Assembly: GCF_030954495.1 (NCBI RefSeq)
Contig: NZ_JAVHUW010000025.1
Span: 1-64,000 of the forward strand
Direction: 5' to 3'
Origin: Candidatus Desulfosporosinus nitrosoreducens
Lineage (GTDB): Bacteria; Bacillota; Desulfitobacteriia; Desulfitobacteriales; Desulfitobacteriaceae
DNA: 64,000 bases
A program made the position numbers and the translations under genes. This document shows positions 1 to 8,040 of this stretch, one piece after another; position 1 is the stretch's first letter, and each line of letters starts with the position of its first letter. The notes beneath the pieces are model-generated. The model did no database searches, was not told the DNA's origin, and was given only the letters and a program-made list of their open reading frames with translations.

Positions 1-62
1 TAAAGTTGAACCATTTGATTTTTAAATTCGTCAGTAAATGATCTGCGTTCTCGCTTGGTCAT
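1..62 (-). CDS. IS3-family transposase OrfA, N-terminal fragment (runs off window)
   Basis: Only the first 20 residues are inside the window, starting MTKRERRSFTDEFK. This is a typical opening of IS3-family OrfA proteins, whose N-terminal helix-turn-helix binds the terminal repeats. The start codon at 62 is preceded by GAGGAGATTGCT. The rest lies to the left of base 1, so whether the transposase is intact is unknown. Confidence 0.7.
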   Translation of the reverse strand, partial: MTKRERRSFTDEFKNQMVQL

Positions 63-137
63 AGCAATCTCCTCAACTTTCATAATTGTTTCAAGTTTAC
101 TAGACCTTAAGAGAACTGTCTATTTTAGTGTAACCTA
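1..137 (-). mobile_element. Left end of an IS3-family insertion sequence
   Basis: Read on the minus strand, the first 137 bases start with a candidate terminal repeat (GGTTACACTAAAATAGAC, ending near 134-137). A short leader, a ribosome site (GAGGAG) and the first 20 codons of a transposase OrfA follow, and the window then ends. The element runs off the left edge, so the other end, OrfB and any target duplication cannot be seen. Assignment to IS3 rests on the OrfA start and the short 5' leader. The junction falls inside a peptidase gene (135-1171). Confidence 0.75.
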
Positions 138-1171
138 TCCATAACCAACTCCAGCAACAGTGTGATCACTATACTTAGTAGCACCTTCCATGTTGGCAAG
201 TAGTGGTTTTCCTATGTCGATTTGATATTTCCAATCTGACCATGTCGAATAATCACGTCCATAACTATCATTTGAGGAGTGAATTGTCAGTCCGTATCCA
301 GCTGAACGTGCTACAGCCTCTATACCACTCGGTATATCACTCGTGTTGGTAGCTCCTTTGCTCGTAGTATTCATAGCGTTTGCTAGTTGGTCGATTAAGG
401 TATTACCAGTGTGTAGGTTTGGGTACCCGTGAGAAGACCAATAACCTAAGACCATTCCAGCCGATGTAGGTGAACAACCTCTATACCATAGGTATTGTGG
501 CACCCCTGAGATTACTTTTTCTATTACTGTATTCAAGGGCCCCGATATTGCCTGTGTTGAGGACGATTTACCTTCTAAACGTTCCCATGACTTTAAATTT
601 TTCTCTGAATCTACAGCTTTCTTAATTGTATCATTTATAGGGGTAGAGATGTCAATCTTTTGGCTTTTAGTTAAATCGACTAAGATATTAGAAGTTTGAG
701 AATTCTGACCTTTTATAGTGACCTTTGCTAAATACGTAAGTATTGATGGATAAACGTATTTTACATTAACAATTGTATCCCCGTTTTCAAGATTATCAGC
801 TAAGGCTTTACTAATTCTTTCTTCTCCATTTAGAAACGGCAGAGGACCACCAATTCCGTATTCTGGCACAGGAGAATCATCTTTATTGGTATTTACTATT
901 AAGTATCCTACAACTTGATCCTTTTTTAATACATTAAAACCGTAAGCATTAATTGTCCCATTTAAATCATAAAGGGGTATTGGGTCTGACGGTCTGGCAT
1001 CTACCCACTCCTTTAAGCTTCCCTCGGCTGAAATTTTAATATGGTTTGTCGCAATAGTCTTTGAGCCTGTTGTATCTAGCGAAAGGGTTGCGGTGAAGCA
1101 ACAACAAAACCAGTTGTAAATAGGCTAATAATCAACGCTAAAATAATTATAAAACTTATTTTTTTATACAT
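135..1171 (-). pseudogene. C39-like cysteine peptidase, frameshifted and truncated by an IS
   Basis: The start at 1171 has a good ribosome site (GGAGGT) and begins a clear signal peptide (MYKKISFIIILALIISLF). That frame stops at 1076-1078. A one-base shift near 1086-1100 is needed to join it to the long downstream frame, which is open to 135. The downstream part has a C39-type catalytic Cys in YRGCSPTSAGMVLGYW and a catalytic His in DHTVAGVGYG. The frame ends immediately after this His at a TAG lying at the IS junction, so the last part of the peptidase fold is missing. In the family these are secreted papain-like peptidases. Two independent lesions make it a pseudogene; the frameshift could be a sequencing error, but the IS truncation is not. 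Confidence 0.8.
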
Positions 1172-1280
1172 TTTTTACCTCCATTTGTACTATTTTAACT
1201 AATTCGGGTATATCATTTAAAACTATTAGAATTGCTCCCTTCCATTTATTCTCCTTTACAAAAATTTCTTATGCATTCTT

Positions 1281-1634
1281 TTAATATTCCTGTAGATAAA
1301 TCCCATCTACATATCCCTCTAAAGTTCCCTTGTAAATAGGCACCCACGAAGATGGGGCACGCGGCAACACGGAATCATACCATACCGTATCGCCCCGATA
1401 TACCTGGCCAACTATTGAATAATTCGTCCCCGGGCTACTCCTAACATTCAAAACCGACGCCGTCACATGATAGTGAATGCTCAAGATTCCTGTTGGAGTG
1501 ACTGTATTATTTTCAACCACTGAACTGGCAGGGGTAGTAGAATTACCTGTTCCGTTACTAGCAGGAGTCTCAGTCATGAAAAAAAATGGTGCAGATCCCA
1601 ATAATAAAGCTGAGCATAATACCACCAAAAACAA
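1281..1634 (-). CDS. Small exported protein with a bacterial SH3 domain
   Basis: An N-terminal hydrophobic segment (FLVVLCSALLLGSAPFFF) acts as signal peptide or anchor. A Ser/Thr/Asn-rich linker of about 30 residues follows, then one bacterial SH3 domain with the usual core TASVLNVRSSPGTNYSIVGQ and a Trp-rich end. Such domains bind cell-wall peptides. It lies 53 bases behind the lipoprotein gene at 1688-2344 and is probably cotranscribed. The start is uncertain. The only usable start in frame is TTG at 1634, about 24 bases after a good GGAGG; a better-placed start appears to have been lost, because the frame has TAG-TGA-TAA just upstream. The gene may therefore be poorly translated. Confidence 0.6.
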   Translation of the reverse strand: MFLVVLCSALLLGSAPFFFMTETPASNGTGNSTTPASSVVENNTVTPTGILSIHYHVTASVLNVRSSPGTNYSIVGQVYRGDTVWYDSVLPRAPSSWVPIYKGTLEGYVDGIYLQEY

Positions 1635-1687
1635 TTTTCTTTTTGAATCTTATCACTACCTCCGACGAATCTTCCCCCATGGGCTAT

Positions 1688-2344
1688 TTACATTGCCGCT
1701 GTCATGTACAGAAGCATGTCAATTTCTTTTACCAGCCAAGGCCCGTAGTCAGGAAGAAGATGAATATCCCAGACATTCTGATTTTGGGGGTCCTGAATTC
1801 CTAAAAAGGCATTATCATCATTGTCCGGATCAATATAAACAATTAGATCCTTATGTCCCCAGACATTCATTCCCTGGCCAGGGATAAAAGGTTGATAATT
1901 CAATCTGATCCAAACGTTCTTACTGCTGACACCATCATAAAACCACATATTTTTATCCTGGGGAATGCTTTTGTTGCTTTCCTCAATGACCGGAAGCTCC
2001 GTTATTCTCTTTTTCTCTCCTTCAGAATCAGTAAATACGCTGCGGGACGCCATCCACAATAACCTCTCAACATCGGATACCAGTCCGCAATTGCTAAGGT
2101 TCCTAAGACAATCGGAAGAATCATTTTTCAAACCCACACATAGCCCATCTCGTCCCCGTTGGAAAATAACATAGTTCAAGATTTCTTTTTTGATCTGCGT
2201 TACGTTTCCTGAAGTCTGGTTTGGAACGGACGGTTTATCAAAAGCTGTTAGAGTATTTTGCGTTTTACTACAAGCAATTAGGAGTGTTGAGACGAGTATT
2301 AGTATTAAGCTTAAAGATAATATTTTTTTCAAGGTAGCTTCCAT
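1688..2344 (-). CDS. Lipoprotein of unknown function
   Basis: This is a 218-residue protein with a short basic N-terminus, a hydrophobic stretch and a lipobox ending LLIAC, so it should be a membrane-anchored lipoprotein on the outer face. The mature part has several Trp residues and a late acidic cluster (IDPDNDDNAF). I recognise no family. The ATG at 2344 is preferred over the GTG at 2353 because AGGTG sits six bases ahead of it. About 220 bases upstream lies one of the four copies of the shared ECF-type promoter motif (2564-2591). The SH3 gene follows in the same direction. Confidence 0.7.
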   Translation of the reverse strand: MEATLKKILSLSLILILVSTLLIACSKTQNTLTAFDKPSVPNQTSGNVTQIKKEILNYVIFQRGRDGLCVGLKNDSSDCLRNLSNCGLVSDVERLLWMASRSVFTDSEGEKKRITELPVIEESNKSIPQDKNMWFYDGVSSKNVWIRLNYQPFIPGQGMNVWGHKDLIVYIDPDNDDNAFLGIQDPQNQNVWDIHLLPDYGPWLVKEIDMLLYMTAAM

Positions 2345-2563
2345 TCCTTTCACCTATTCTCTAGGGATAAAAATAAAATATTAATCCCTATTTGTTTGAA
2401 GGTGTGGGTGACATCCTTTCTGGATCTCTTTCTACCAAATCAGAAAATTACTAAATCTCATCCGTCATGGTTTAAATTGACAATTCCAGAATCATTTCAT
2501 ACTTATGCACATAGGATGTTTTAACTATTACCTCCTCTCCAAAAGGCATCATTCACATATATA

Positions 2564-2591
2564 AAGACAACTATCCTTGATTTTAGCAACA
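2564..2591 (-). promoter_or_regulatory. ECF-type promoter motif, copy A
   Basis: On the minus strand it reads TGTTGCTAAA, 11 bases, then TTGTCTT. Spacing and both boxes match three other copies at 5605-5632, 6493-6520 and 8041-8068. It points towards the lipoprotein/SH3 unit, leaving a leader of about 210 bases. Assignment to the sigma factor at 6700-7272 is inference from shared motif and proximity. Confidence 0.6.
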
Positions 2592-2614
2592 CTATAAATA
2601 TTCAAACGACATAA

Positions 2615-3220
2615 TGTTACTATTATGGTGAGAAGCTTTACGAACCGACGAACAATACCGATCCTCACACATCCGCTCAGACTTTGCTTTACCAAGTGGG
2701 AACAAGTAACACAATGCCCTGGTATGACGCGCTATACATTGCTAATTTGATTCGTTCTTGCGTCAATCTGAATTTCGCTGATGCTGAAGGAACCTCAACT
2801 TACACAAGTCTAGTGATGCCGACAAACCAAAAAGGAACAGTTGCAAGTACAATTTCTAGCAGCGCCATATGCGATTGTCATGGTCCTCCATGTCAGGGTA
2901 CTCAAGCCGGTACGACATCAACATGACCCGAAATAGGATTTCCTGCACAGAACATTCTTAACGCAACGACTGGAAACGGTGAAGTTTTTCATCTTCAGTG
3001 TTTAACTGCGGCAATGAACTCCACTAACAGTTGGAATAGCACTTATAGAAATAAGTTTGTTAAAGTAACAAACTTGTCAAATACTTCAAAAAGTATCGTT
3101 GTCAAAGTAACCGATACAGCCCCAGCAAACAGAGGTATAGAATTATCTTATAGAGCGTGAGTTTCCATTGGTAAACCGTCCGGTGCAAACTCTGTAAAAA
3201 TTGAACTAGTGGCAAATTAA
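2615..3220 (+). pseudogene. Decayed double-psi beta-barrel (expansin/RlpA-like) exported protein
   Basis: One reading frame runs from 2615 to the TAA at 3218-3220, interrupted only by two TGA codons at 2924-2926 and 3158-3160. No start codon exists at the 5' end (a TAA sits at 2612-2614), so the gene is also 5'-truncated. The C-terminal part contains VVKVTDTAPANRGIELSYRA, the pattern of double-psi beta-barrel proteins (compare VTDRGPF.GR.IDLS in RlpA and expansin-like proteins). Both TGA codons fall where Trp would fit (TST-stop-PEIGF; YRA-stop-VSIGK), which suggests TGG to TGA changes. Selenocysteine decoding is conceivable, since selC and selB lie in this window, but it is less likely. Confidence 0.6.
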
Positions 3221-3225
3221 TTATT

Positions 3226-3272
3226 GAATAATCAGAAAGCAGAGAGCAAAGCTCTCTGCTTTCTGATTATTC
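3226..3272. terminator. Perfect 22-bp hairpin between convergent genes
   Basis: GAATAATCAGAAAGCAGAG... (3226-3247) is followed by an AAA loop and its exact reverse complement (3251-3272). It sits between the plus-strand pseudogene and the minus-strand lipoprotein gene, whose TAA stop (3267-3269) lies within the stem. It probably works as a two-way terminator, although there is no long T run. Confidence 0.6.
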
Positions 3273-4055
3273 AACTCGTAACCGCTCATTGGTTTCATAA
3301 ACATAAGTCACCGGATTTTGATTGGATCCAAAGGCTAAGCTAAAAGTGTTCGTTGTGACATCGTACATTGAATACTTGGCACCTGATTGCTCGTTAATAT
3401 TAGCGATACTAAATGTTTGCTTATCAAAATCAAAAAAATAAATTGAAGTGTCGGGCACTGTTCCTACAGTGGAGACGACTTCCTTTGTGCCATTTTCATC
3501 TATATCGTTAATTTGAGCAAATCTGTCGATCTCCGAAATAATATACGGTATCTTTTTCTTTATTATAAAAAAGATTGTGACACCGTAACTCGCACCGTGC
3601 AGCTCATTTGATATATAGACCGTATCAGTTTCAGCTAACGTTGTTTTCGTTATATCATACCAAGTCTCACCAAGAGAACGTGACAAAGCATATCGTATCC
3701 CGGAAACTTCAATATATGAATAGGTATAACCTTCGGGATTTTCTTTATTGAACTCTTTGGGGATATATTCAACATATGTGACCATATCATCAATTTTCAT
3801 TGAGTTAATAATACTTCCAATCTGACTATCGTTCAATAAACTAAGGGGTACATTAGAAAAATTCCGAGCGGTAAAATTTAGTTGGATGGTGTCCGATGTT
3901 GATGATGTGTTTTGCGTACCTTGTTCTGAGGGAATGTAGTCGACCGGCGTTTTAAGCTTATTTTGTTTTTCTGCACAAGCTGTACATAGTAGTAACAGAA
4001 AAATAAGCATAAGAGCTGTTATGTTTCTAAAATTTACGATTTTCTTTTTTTTCAT
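3267..4055 (-). CDS. Lipoprotein of unknown function with an EF-like acidic loop
   Basis: This 262-residue protein starts with a lysine-rich N-terminus, a hydrophobic core and a lipobox ending LLCTAC, so it should be lipid-anchored outside the cell. Near residues 183-192 it has INDIDENGTKEV, a Dx(D/N)xDG-type loop like those in VCBS/FG-GAP and dockerin calcium sites, followed by a TSIYFFDFDKQTF strand. This resembles a partial beta-propeller blade, but I cannot name the family. The start at 4055 is preceded by GGAGGT. A degraded copy of the ECF-type motif may lie upstream (4134-4161). Its neighbour upstream is another lipoprotein on the same strand. Confidence 0.7.
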   Translation of the reverse strand: MKKKKIVNFRNITALMLIFLLLLCTACAEKQNKLKTPVDYIPSEQGTQNTSSTSDTIQLNFTARNFSNVPLSLLNDSQIGSIINSMKIDDMVTYVEYIPKEFNKENPEGYTYSYIEVSGIRYALSRSLGETWYDITKTTLAETDTVYISNELHGASYGVTIFFIIKKKIPYIISEIDRFAQINDIDENGTKEVVSTVGTVPDTSIYFFDFDKQTFSIANINEQSGAKYSMYDVTTNTFSLAFGSNQNPVTYVYETNERLRVE

Positions 4056-4133
4056 ACAATACCTCCGCAGTGTTAGAGAAAACTTCTCCGCAAATTATGA
4101 GGAAAATAATAAAATTAGAGCTTGTTGACTAGT

Positions 4134-4161
4134 TTAAGACTTACAAGCCCTTGCATTTTGC
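4134..4161 (-). promoter_or_regulatory. Weak candidate copy of the ECF-type promoter motif
   Basis: The minus strand has GCAAAA followed after 13-15 bases by GTCTTAA. The core of each box matches the other copies, but the spacing is about two bases longer and the TGTT part of the first box is missing. It stands about 80 bases ahead of the lipoprotein start at 4055. Confidence 0.2.
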
Positions 4162-4194
4162 GGTCATTTTAGTTTCTAGACAATATCTTGCTTA

Positions 4195-5361
4195 CTACTT
4201 TTGTAGGACAACCTTCCAAGTCTTACCCTCATCTTCGGTTTTAGCAATGTTTATTATATTTTTTGATGCAGATCTATTAACAATGACAGCCCATCCAAGC
4301 TGAGCATTTTCAAAATTAACTCTAACCAGATTGCCAAATAGGATACCAGGAAACTTTGATTGATCAACTCTGGCCAACCAGGTTTTACCTTGATCGTCCG
4401 TTTTCCATACACTGACAGGGTATATTGATGGAGTATAAGCTATCAGAAAAGCACTTGCGTTGTTTATAGGAAAAAGATCACTGGTTTCAGGAGGAGCAGG
4501 ATTTCCAGAGAAAGGAGGAGGAGCTAGATAATAACCGCTTTCAACTGTCCAGTCGCCTGATTGATCCCTGTGCAAGATAATCTTTGCGGCTTGAGACATG
4601 GTACCTTCACCGGAAAATAGAGCCCAACCCTCAAAGCCAGAATTAATGATAACCTTGCTGCTCTCTAGCTCAAGTCTTTTTTTCATATTTTCGGGAACTG
4701 ACCATTCTTTTTTCCATATATTACCACCATCAGTGGTATGTAAGATAGAATCTGTATTCGATGCCCACCCTTCTTTATTGTCTTTAAAATCCACTGACAT
4801 AAAATCTTCCATAGAACAAATCTTTTTCCAGGATTCACCGCCATCGGTAGTGCTGAAAAGATCGTTATTTAGTCTGGCAAATCCATCTTGAGTATTTAAA
4901 AACTGAATTTGACAAGGTGATGTTCTTGTAGTTTGTAGCGTTTCAAATTGCTTTGTCCAACTTTGACCACTGTTTTTGGTTGATAAGATACAATAGGCTT
5001 TTTCTACAGACTGAGGCTGAGCATCCCCAATAGCCCAACCATGCTCACGATCAACAAATTGCATCGATAGAATATTATAATTATTCACCTGAGCAGTCGA
5101 CCATGTTTGGCCCTGATCAGAGGATGAGAAAATCTCAGTAGAAGGCGAATTTACATCATCAAAGTTTAACCCTATCCAGACCATCTTATCGTCAAGAAAA
5201 GCAAATTTAGCATTTGTGATTTCAGAGTTCAAGAGGGTTGAAGAATTTTCAGCTGGCTTATTTAATGGCTCTGTTCCTTTAATCGGATGGCCGCAACCAC
5301 TTGTTAATAGAAGGCCTATAAGACAAAATGCTATTGGGATATGGCTTCTTCTAACATACAT
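4195..5361 (-). CDS. Lipoprotein beta-propeller with Asp-box (BNR/YCF48-like) repeats
   Basis: This is a 388-residue lipoprotein with lipobox LLTSGC. The mature part carries at least six Asp-box motifs of the S/T-x-D-x-G-x-x-W type: SSDQGQTW, STKNSGQSW, STTDGGESW, HTTDGGNIW, KTDDQGKTW and KTEDEGKTW. Such repeats build sialidase- or YCF48-type beta-propellers; nothing shows catalytic residues, so a binding or scaffold role is more likely than an enzyme. The start is supported by AGGGAGG eight bases upstream. The ECF-type motif copy B (5605-5632) faces it across a leader of about 240 bases. This leader (5362-5604) holds a small CCCAG/CTGGG hairpin near 5462-5476 and no gene that I can support. 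Confidence 0.8.
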   Translation of the reverse strand: MYVRRSHIPIAFCLIGLLLTSGCGHPIKGTEPLNKPAENSSTLLNSEITNAKFAFLDDKMVWIGLNFDDVNSPSTEIFSSSDQGQTWSTAQVNNYNILSMQFVDREHGWAIGDAQPQSVEKAYCILSTKNSGQSWTKQFETLQTTRTSPCQIQFLNTQDGFARLNNDLFSTTDGGESWKKICSMEDFMSVDFKDNKEGWASNTDSILHTTDGGNIWKKEWSVPENMKKRLELESSKVIINSGFEGWALFSGEGTMSQAAKIILHRDQSGDWTVESGYYLAPPPFSGNPAPPETSDLFPINNASAFLIAYTPSIYPVSVWKTDDQGKTWLARVDQSKFPGILFGNLVRVNFENAQLGWAVIVNRSASKNIINIAKTEDEGKTWKVVLQK

Positions 5362-5574
5362 TAACCAACGCCCTCCCTTATACTTACTGATAAAAATATG
5401 GCAATTTTCCTTTTACTAATATTATTATTTTTTCAAGCTTAACAAACAACTAAAAATCAAACCCAGAATTACTGGGAACTAGTGGGAAGGAAAAACTACA
5501 TGACCCGATCATTCTTCATCCACTAATAGCTACTTCACTACATAGATACTATCTAAAAATAGCTTCGGAAAAAG

Positions 5575-5645
5575 AAATTCTTGAAAAAATTCTTAGCGTG
5601 TATTAAGACAATTAGAATGATCTTTTGCAACATCATTTTTAGGTA
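5575..5645 (-). repeat. Promoter-leader repeat, copy 1
   Basis: About 70 bases here match 6455-6535 with roughly three of four positions identical. The match covers the ECF-type motif and a further 40 bases of what would be the start of the transcript (AAGAATTTTTTCAAG versus AAGGAATTTTTTCTAG, then a shared AGCTATTT). It looks like a duplicated promoter cassette. Confidence 0.6.
5605..5632 (-). promoter_or_regulatory. ECF-type promoter motif, copy B
   Basis: On the minus strand it reads TGTTGCAAAA, 11 bases, then TTGTCTT. It points to the Asp-box lipoprotein starting at 5361. It is identical in both boxes to copy C and, but for the last T/A positions, to copy D. Confidence 0.6.
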
Positions 5646-5724
5646 ATTACATAAAAAGTACAGAAATCCCGCCTTGGAACAAATTATACATACTGGCATA
5701 TCTCTCGCAAATTAAAACAAATAT

Positions 5725-6369
5725 CTATCCATGAAAATAACCAGTTCTTGATGAAACAACGACGTAAGGAACTTCGGCTCCATCTATCGTAATATATGCC
5801 TGGTATAAATCACCTTGTAGTGGTTCTAACCCGGAAACTTTTTTTCCTAACGTATTATATAAATCATTTTGAAATAGTTCTTTCCAGTTGCTAAGAATAG
5901 GCGCGTTTTTTGTCAGATAGACAGCAAAGCTCTTTACGTCGTCAGCATTTCCTCCACTGGCAATATATTGCTTATATACGCTTTCAATATTAACTTGCTT
6001 TAGGAATGTTTGACTCCATTTCAATTTATATGCATCAGGTTTGTCGCCTTGACCATTCATTAGATAATCAATGACTTTTTCGGATATAGCTTGTTCTGAA
6101 TATAAATTATTATCAGAACTTGACGTGATTTTGGAGCCTGAACTCGTACCGATATTATTGGTACCTGACTGCAAGGAAGAACTGCTTGCATTGGAACTGC
6201 TTACATTAGAGCTGACTGCGTCTGGAAGCGACGAAGACGGGTTGGAGGATGTATCGTTTTGAGGCGTTTGCATACCCGGCAATTTCCCGATTGCAAATAT
6301 CGTTATAACTGATGCAATGATGACAACCGCCGCAACAGTCCCTACTACTGTAATTTTTTTAAAGGCCAT
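5725..6369 (-). CDS. Membrane-anchored exported protein, unknown C-terminal domain
   Basis: This 214-residue protein has one hydrophobic segment (about residues 6-28), then about 60 residues very rich in Ser, Asn and Thr (a linker of wall- or surface-exposed proteins), then a compact C-terminal domain of about 120 residues. That domain begins near EQAISEKVIDYLMNGQGDKP and ends GAEVPYVVVSSRTGYFHG. I recognise no family and see no catalytic motif. It starts at 6369 and is preceded by ECF-type motif copy C at 6493-6520. The gene is divergent from the sigma-factor gene at 6700, which fits a direct target of that regulator. Confidence 0.7.
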   Translation of the reverse strand: MAFKKITVVGTVAAVVIIASVITIFAIGKLPGMQTPQNDTSSNPSSSLPDAVSSNVSSSNASSSSLQSGTNNIGTSSGSKITSSSDNNLYSEQAISEKVIDYLMNGQGDKPDAYKLKWSQTFLKQVNIESVYKQYIASGGNADDVKSFAVYLTKNAPILSNWKELFQNDLYNTLGKKVSGLEPLQGDLYQAYITIDGAEVPYVVVSSRTGYFHG

Positions 6370-6454
6370 AATGCTATTACCCTCTCTTTCACCACACTCT
6401 CCCCGAATCCGAAGATGAATGCCAATAGATTACGTTTGTTCTGGAAATAGCTAC

Positions 6455-6535
6455 GAAAATAAAATGCTAGAAAAAATTCCTTGCATATATTTAAGACAAT
6501 TATAATGAGTTTTTGCAACATCATTATTAGGCAAA
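6455..6535 (-). repeat. Promoter-leader repeat, copy 2
   Basis: This is the partner of the repeat at 5575-5645; it contains ECF-type motif copy C and the similar early-leader sequence. The short open frame that could be read through here on the minus strand (6345-6650) is explained by this promoter DNA and is not called as a gene. Confidence 0.6.
6493..6520 (-). promoter_or_regulatory. ECF-type promoter motif, copy C
   Basis: On the minus strand it reads TGTTGCAAAA, 11 bases, then TTGTCTT. It lies about 125 bases ahead of the start codon at 6369 and about 180 bases from the divergent sigma-factor gene. Confidence 0.65.
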
Positions 6536-6699
6536 GTGATATTGGATTTAAAGGCATTAGCATACTTGAAAATGCCGCAAAAATCAAGTTTAACATAAAG
6601 AGAGTTTCCAAACATGTTCCAGTAAACTTAGAGTAAAAATATTTGTTCATAATAAAAATTTATTGGAAATATGTTATTATTCTAACAAGGGGTGATTAG

Positions 6700-7272
6700 A
6701 TGATAACGATGGTAATCGCTGCCTTGGCAGATGATAGTGATAAAAGCTTTATGCTAGATTTATATCAGGACTATTACGGTCTCGTGCGGAAGACTATTTA
6801 CAATATTATACACGAAACAGGAAACCTGGAAGATCTGATTAACGATACTTTCCTTAAACTTATCGAAAAAACCTCTTTAATTAAGACCCTGGATTGTTGC
6901 AAAACGGCTGCCTATGTTGTCTATACTAGCAGGAACGTCACAATCAACTTTTTAAAACACAGAGACGTTCTGAACAAGCATGTATTTTACGGTGAAGACA
7001 AGGATTTAGCAGAAAAAATTTCCGGCTGGGAGGAAACTATCGAAGATAAGATCATCCGTCAGGAAAAACTAAAAGAAATGGGGAGCGCCATCTTGAGGCT
7101 TCCGGAAAAAGAAAAGGATTTGTTGTACTTTAAATACATTCTGGAAATGGCTGATGAGGAGTTGGCCGAGATTATGGGAATAGCGCCCGCCAGTGTCCGG
7201 CAATATTTGACAAGAGCTCGCAGAAAGGCCAAGAGCCTCATGGATAAGGAGGTGAATAAGCATGTCAGATAA
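6700..7272 (+). CDS. ECF-type RNA polymerase sigma factor
   Basis: This 190-residue protein has the two-domain plan of small alternative sigma factors. Region 2 is about residues 13-90 (LYQDYYGLVRKTIYNII...NVTINFLKHR) and region 4 about residues 125-180 (LPEKEKDLLYFKYI...ASVRQYLTRARRKAK) with a helix-turn-helix for the -35 box. It should direct RNA polymerase to a small promoter set. The start ATG has AAGGGGTGATTAG just upstream. Its last codons overlap the start of the anti-sigma gene, which implies translational coupling. No copy of the shared motif lies ahead of it, so autoregulation through that motif is not supported. Confidence 0.88.
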   Translation: MITMVIAALADDSDKSFMLDLYQDYYGLVRKTIYNIIHETGNLEDLINDTFLKLIEKTSLIKTLDCCKTAAYVVYTSRNVTINFLKHRDVLNKHVFYGEDKDLAEKISGWEETIEDKIIRQEKLKEMGSAILRLPEKEKDLLYFKYILEMADEELAEIMGIAPASVRQYLTRARRKAKSLMDKEVNKHVR

Positions 7273-8032
7273 CAGCTCGGATCAAAGCCGGGAAAAGCTT
7301 TTTGAAGAATATGAAGACAGTTTGTTCAGACTCATTATGCATGAGGCCGCGGAAAAAGAGGGAAAGCTTTTTCTAGAGGAAAAAGAAAGGCTAAAAAATG
7401 ACCCGGAATCTTTGCCTTCCAGAGAAGCAGTTCAAAGATTTAGTCGGCAACTGGACGCTCATTTTAAAAAAACAAAAGCTTATGCCCGAAAGCGCCGCAT
7501 ATTAAAGGCCTTAAATCGAGCGGCAGTTGCTATGCTGATTGTGATAGCTGTATTGTTTACCGCCGTAGCGAGTGTTCAGGCAGTAAGGGTTAAAGTGCTG
7601 AACTTTTTAATGAATATCCAGCCCCAATATACATCCTTTAAACTAAAAGAAAGCGGCAGCAATTCAGATAGTGGAAAACCGGTTGTAAACTGGACCAATA
7701 CCTATGTTCCAACCTATATTCCAGAAGGATATAAGGTCAGTACCACTACTAATCATGAATTAGTGAAGAAAATTATCTTTGAAAATGCGCAGGATAAAAA
7801 TTCATTCATCATTTATACGGAATTAAATGAAGCTAACACTTCGGAAATAGATACGGAAAACGCTTCTGTTTTTAAATCTCTCAGTATCAATGGGCATGAT
7901 GGAACACTTACTGTAAAAAATTCCACGGTGACAATTATTTGGGAAATGGATAACCATATGTTTATGGTTCAGGCCCCGACAAGTGAAAGCACAGCGGTGA
8001 AGATCGCCGAGGGAGTGAAATATATAAATTAA
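7262..8032 (+). CDS. Membrane anti-sigma factor candidate, DUF4367-type sensor
   Basis: This 256-residue protein has a charged cytoplasmic N-terminal part (residues 1-85), one membrane segment (about 87-110) and an extracellular domain (about 115-256) with VPTYIPEGYKV and later MDNHMFMVQAP, the pattern of DUF4367 domains. In many Clostridia such proteins sit directly behind an ECF sigma gene and hold it inactive until an envelope signal arrives. The ATG overlaps the last codons of the sigma gene by 11 bases. No zinc-type HxxxCxxC anti-sigma motif is seen, so sigma binding would use another fold; the anti-sigma role is inferred from context. Confidence 0.75.
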   Translation: MSDNSSDQSREKLFEEYEDSLFRLIMHEAAEKEGKLFLEEKERLKNDPESLPSREAVQRFSRQLDAHFKKTKAYARKRRILKALNRAAVAMLIVIAVLFTAVASVQAVRVKVLNFLMNIQPQYTSFKLKESGSNSDSGKPVVNWTNTYVPTYIPEGYKVSTTTNHELVKKIIFENAQDKNSFIIYTELNEANTSEIDTENASVFKSLSINGHDGTLTVKNSTVTIIWEMDNHMFMVQAPTSESTAVKIAEGVKYIN

Positions 8033-8040
8033 AAAATTTT

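Noticed and set aside
1477..2384. Several plus-strand frames opposite the lipoprotein and SH3 genes
   Set aside because: They mirror genes with clear signal peptides on the other strand and have no family features.
2354..2550. Minus-strand GGAGAGGAGG (2531-2540) followed by a frame of about 20 codons
   Set aside because: No proper start codon is placed after it and the peptide is very short; it may be a leader remnant.
6345..6650. Minus-strand reading frame of 101 codons upstream of the Ser-rich protein
   Set aside because: It reads through the ECF-type promoter and leader repeat, overlaps the start of the real gene and has no ribosome site.
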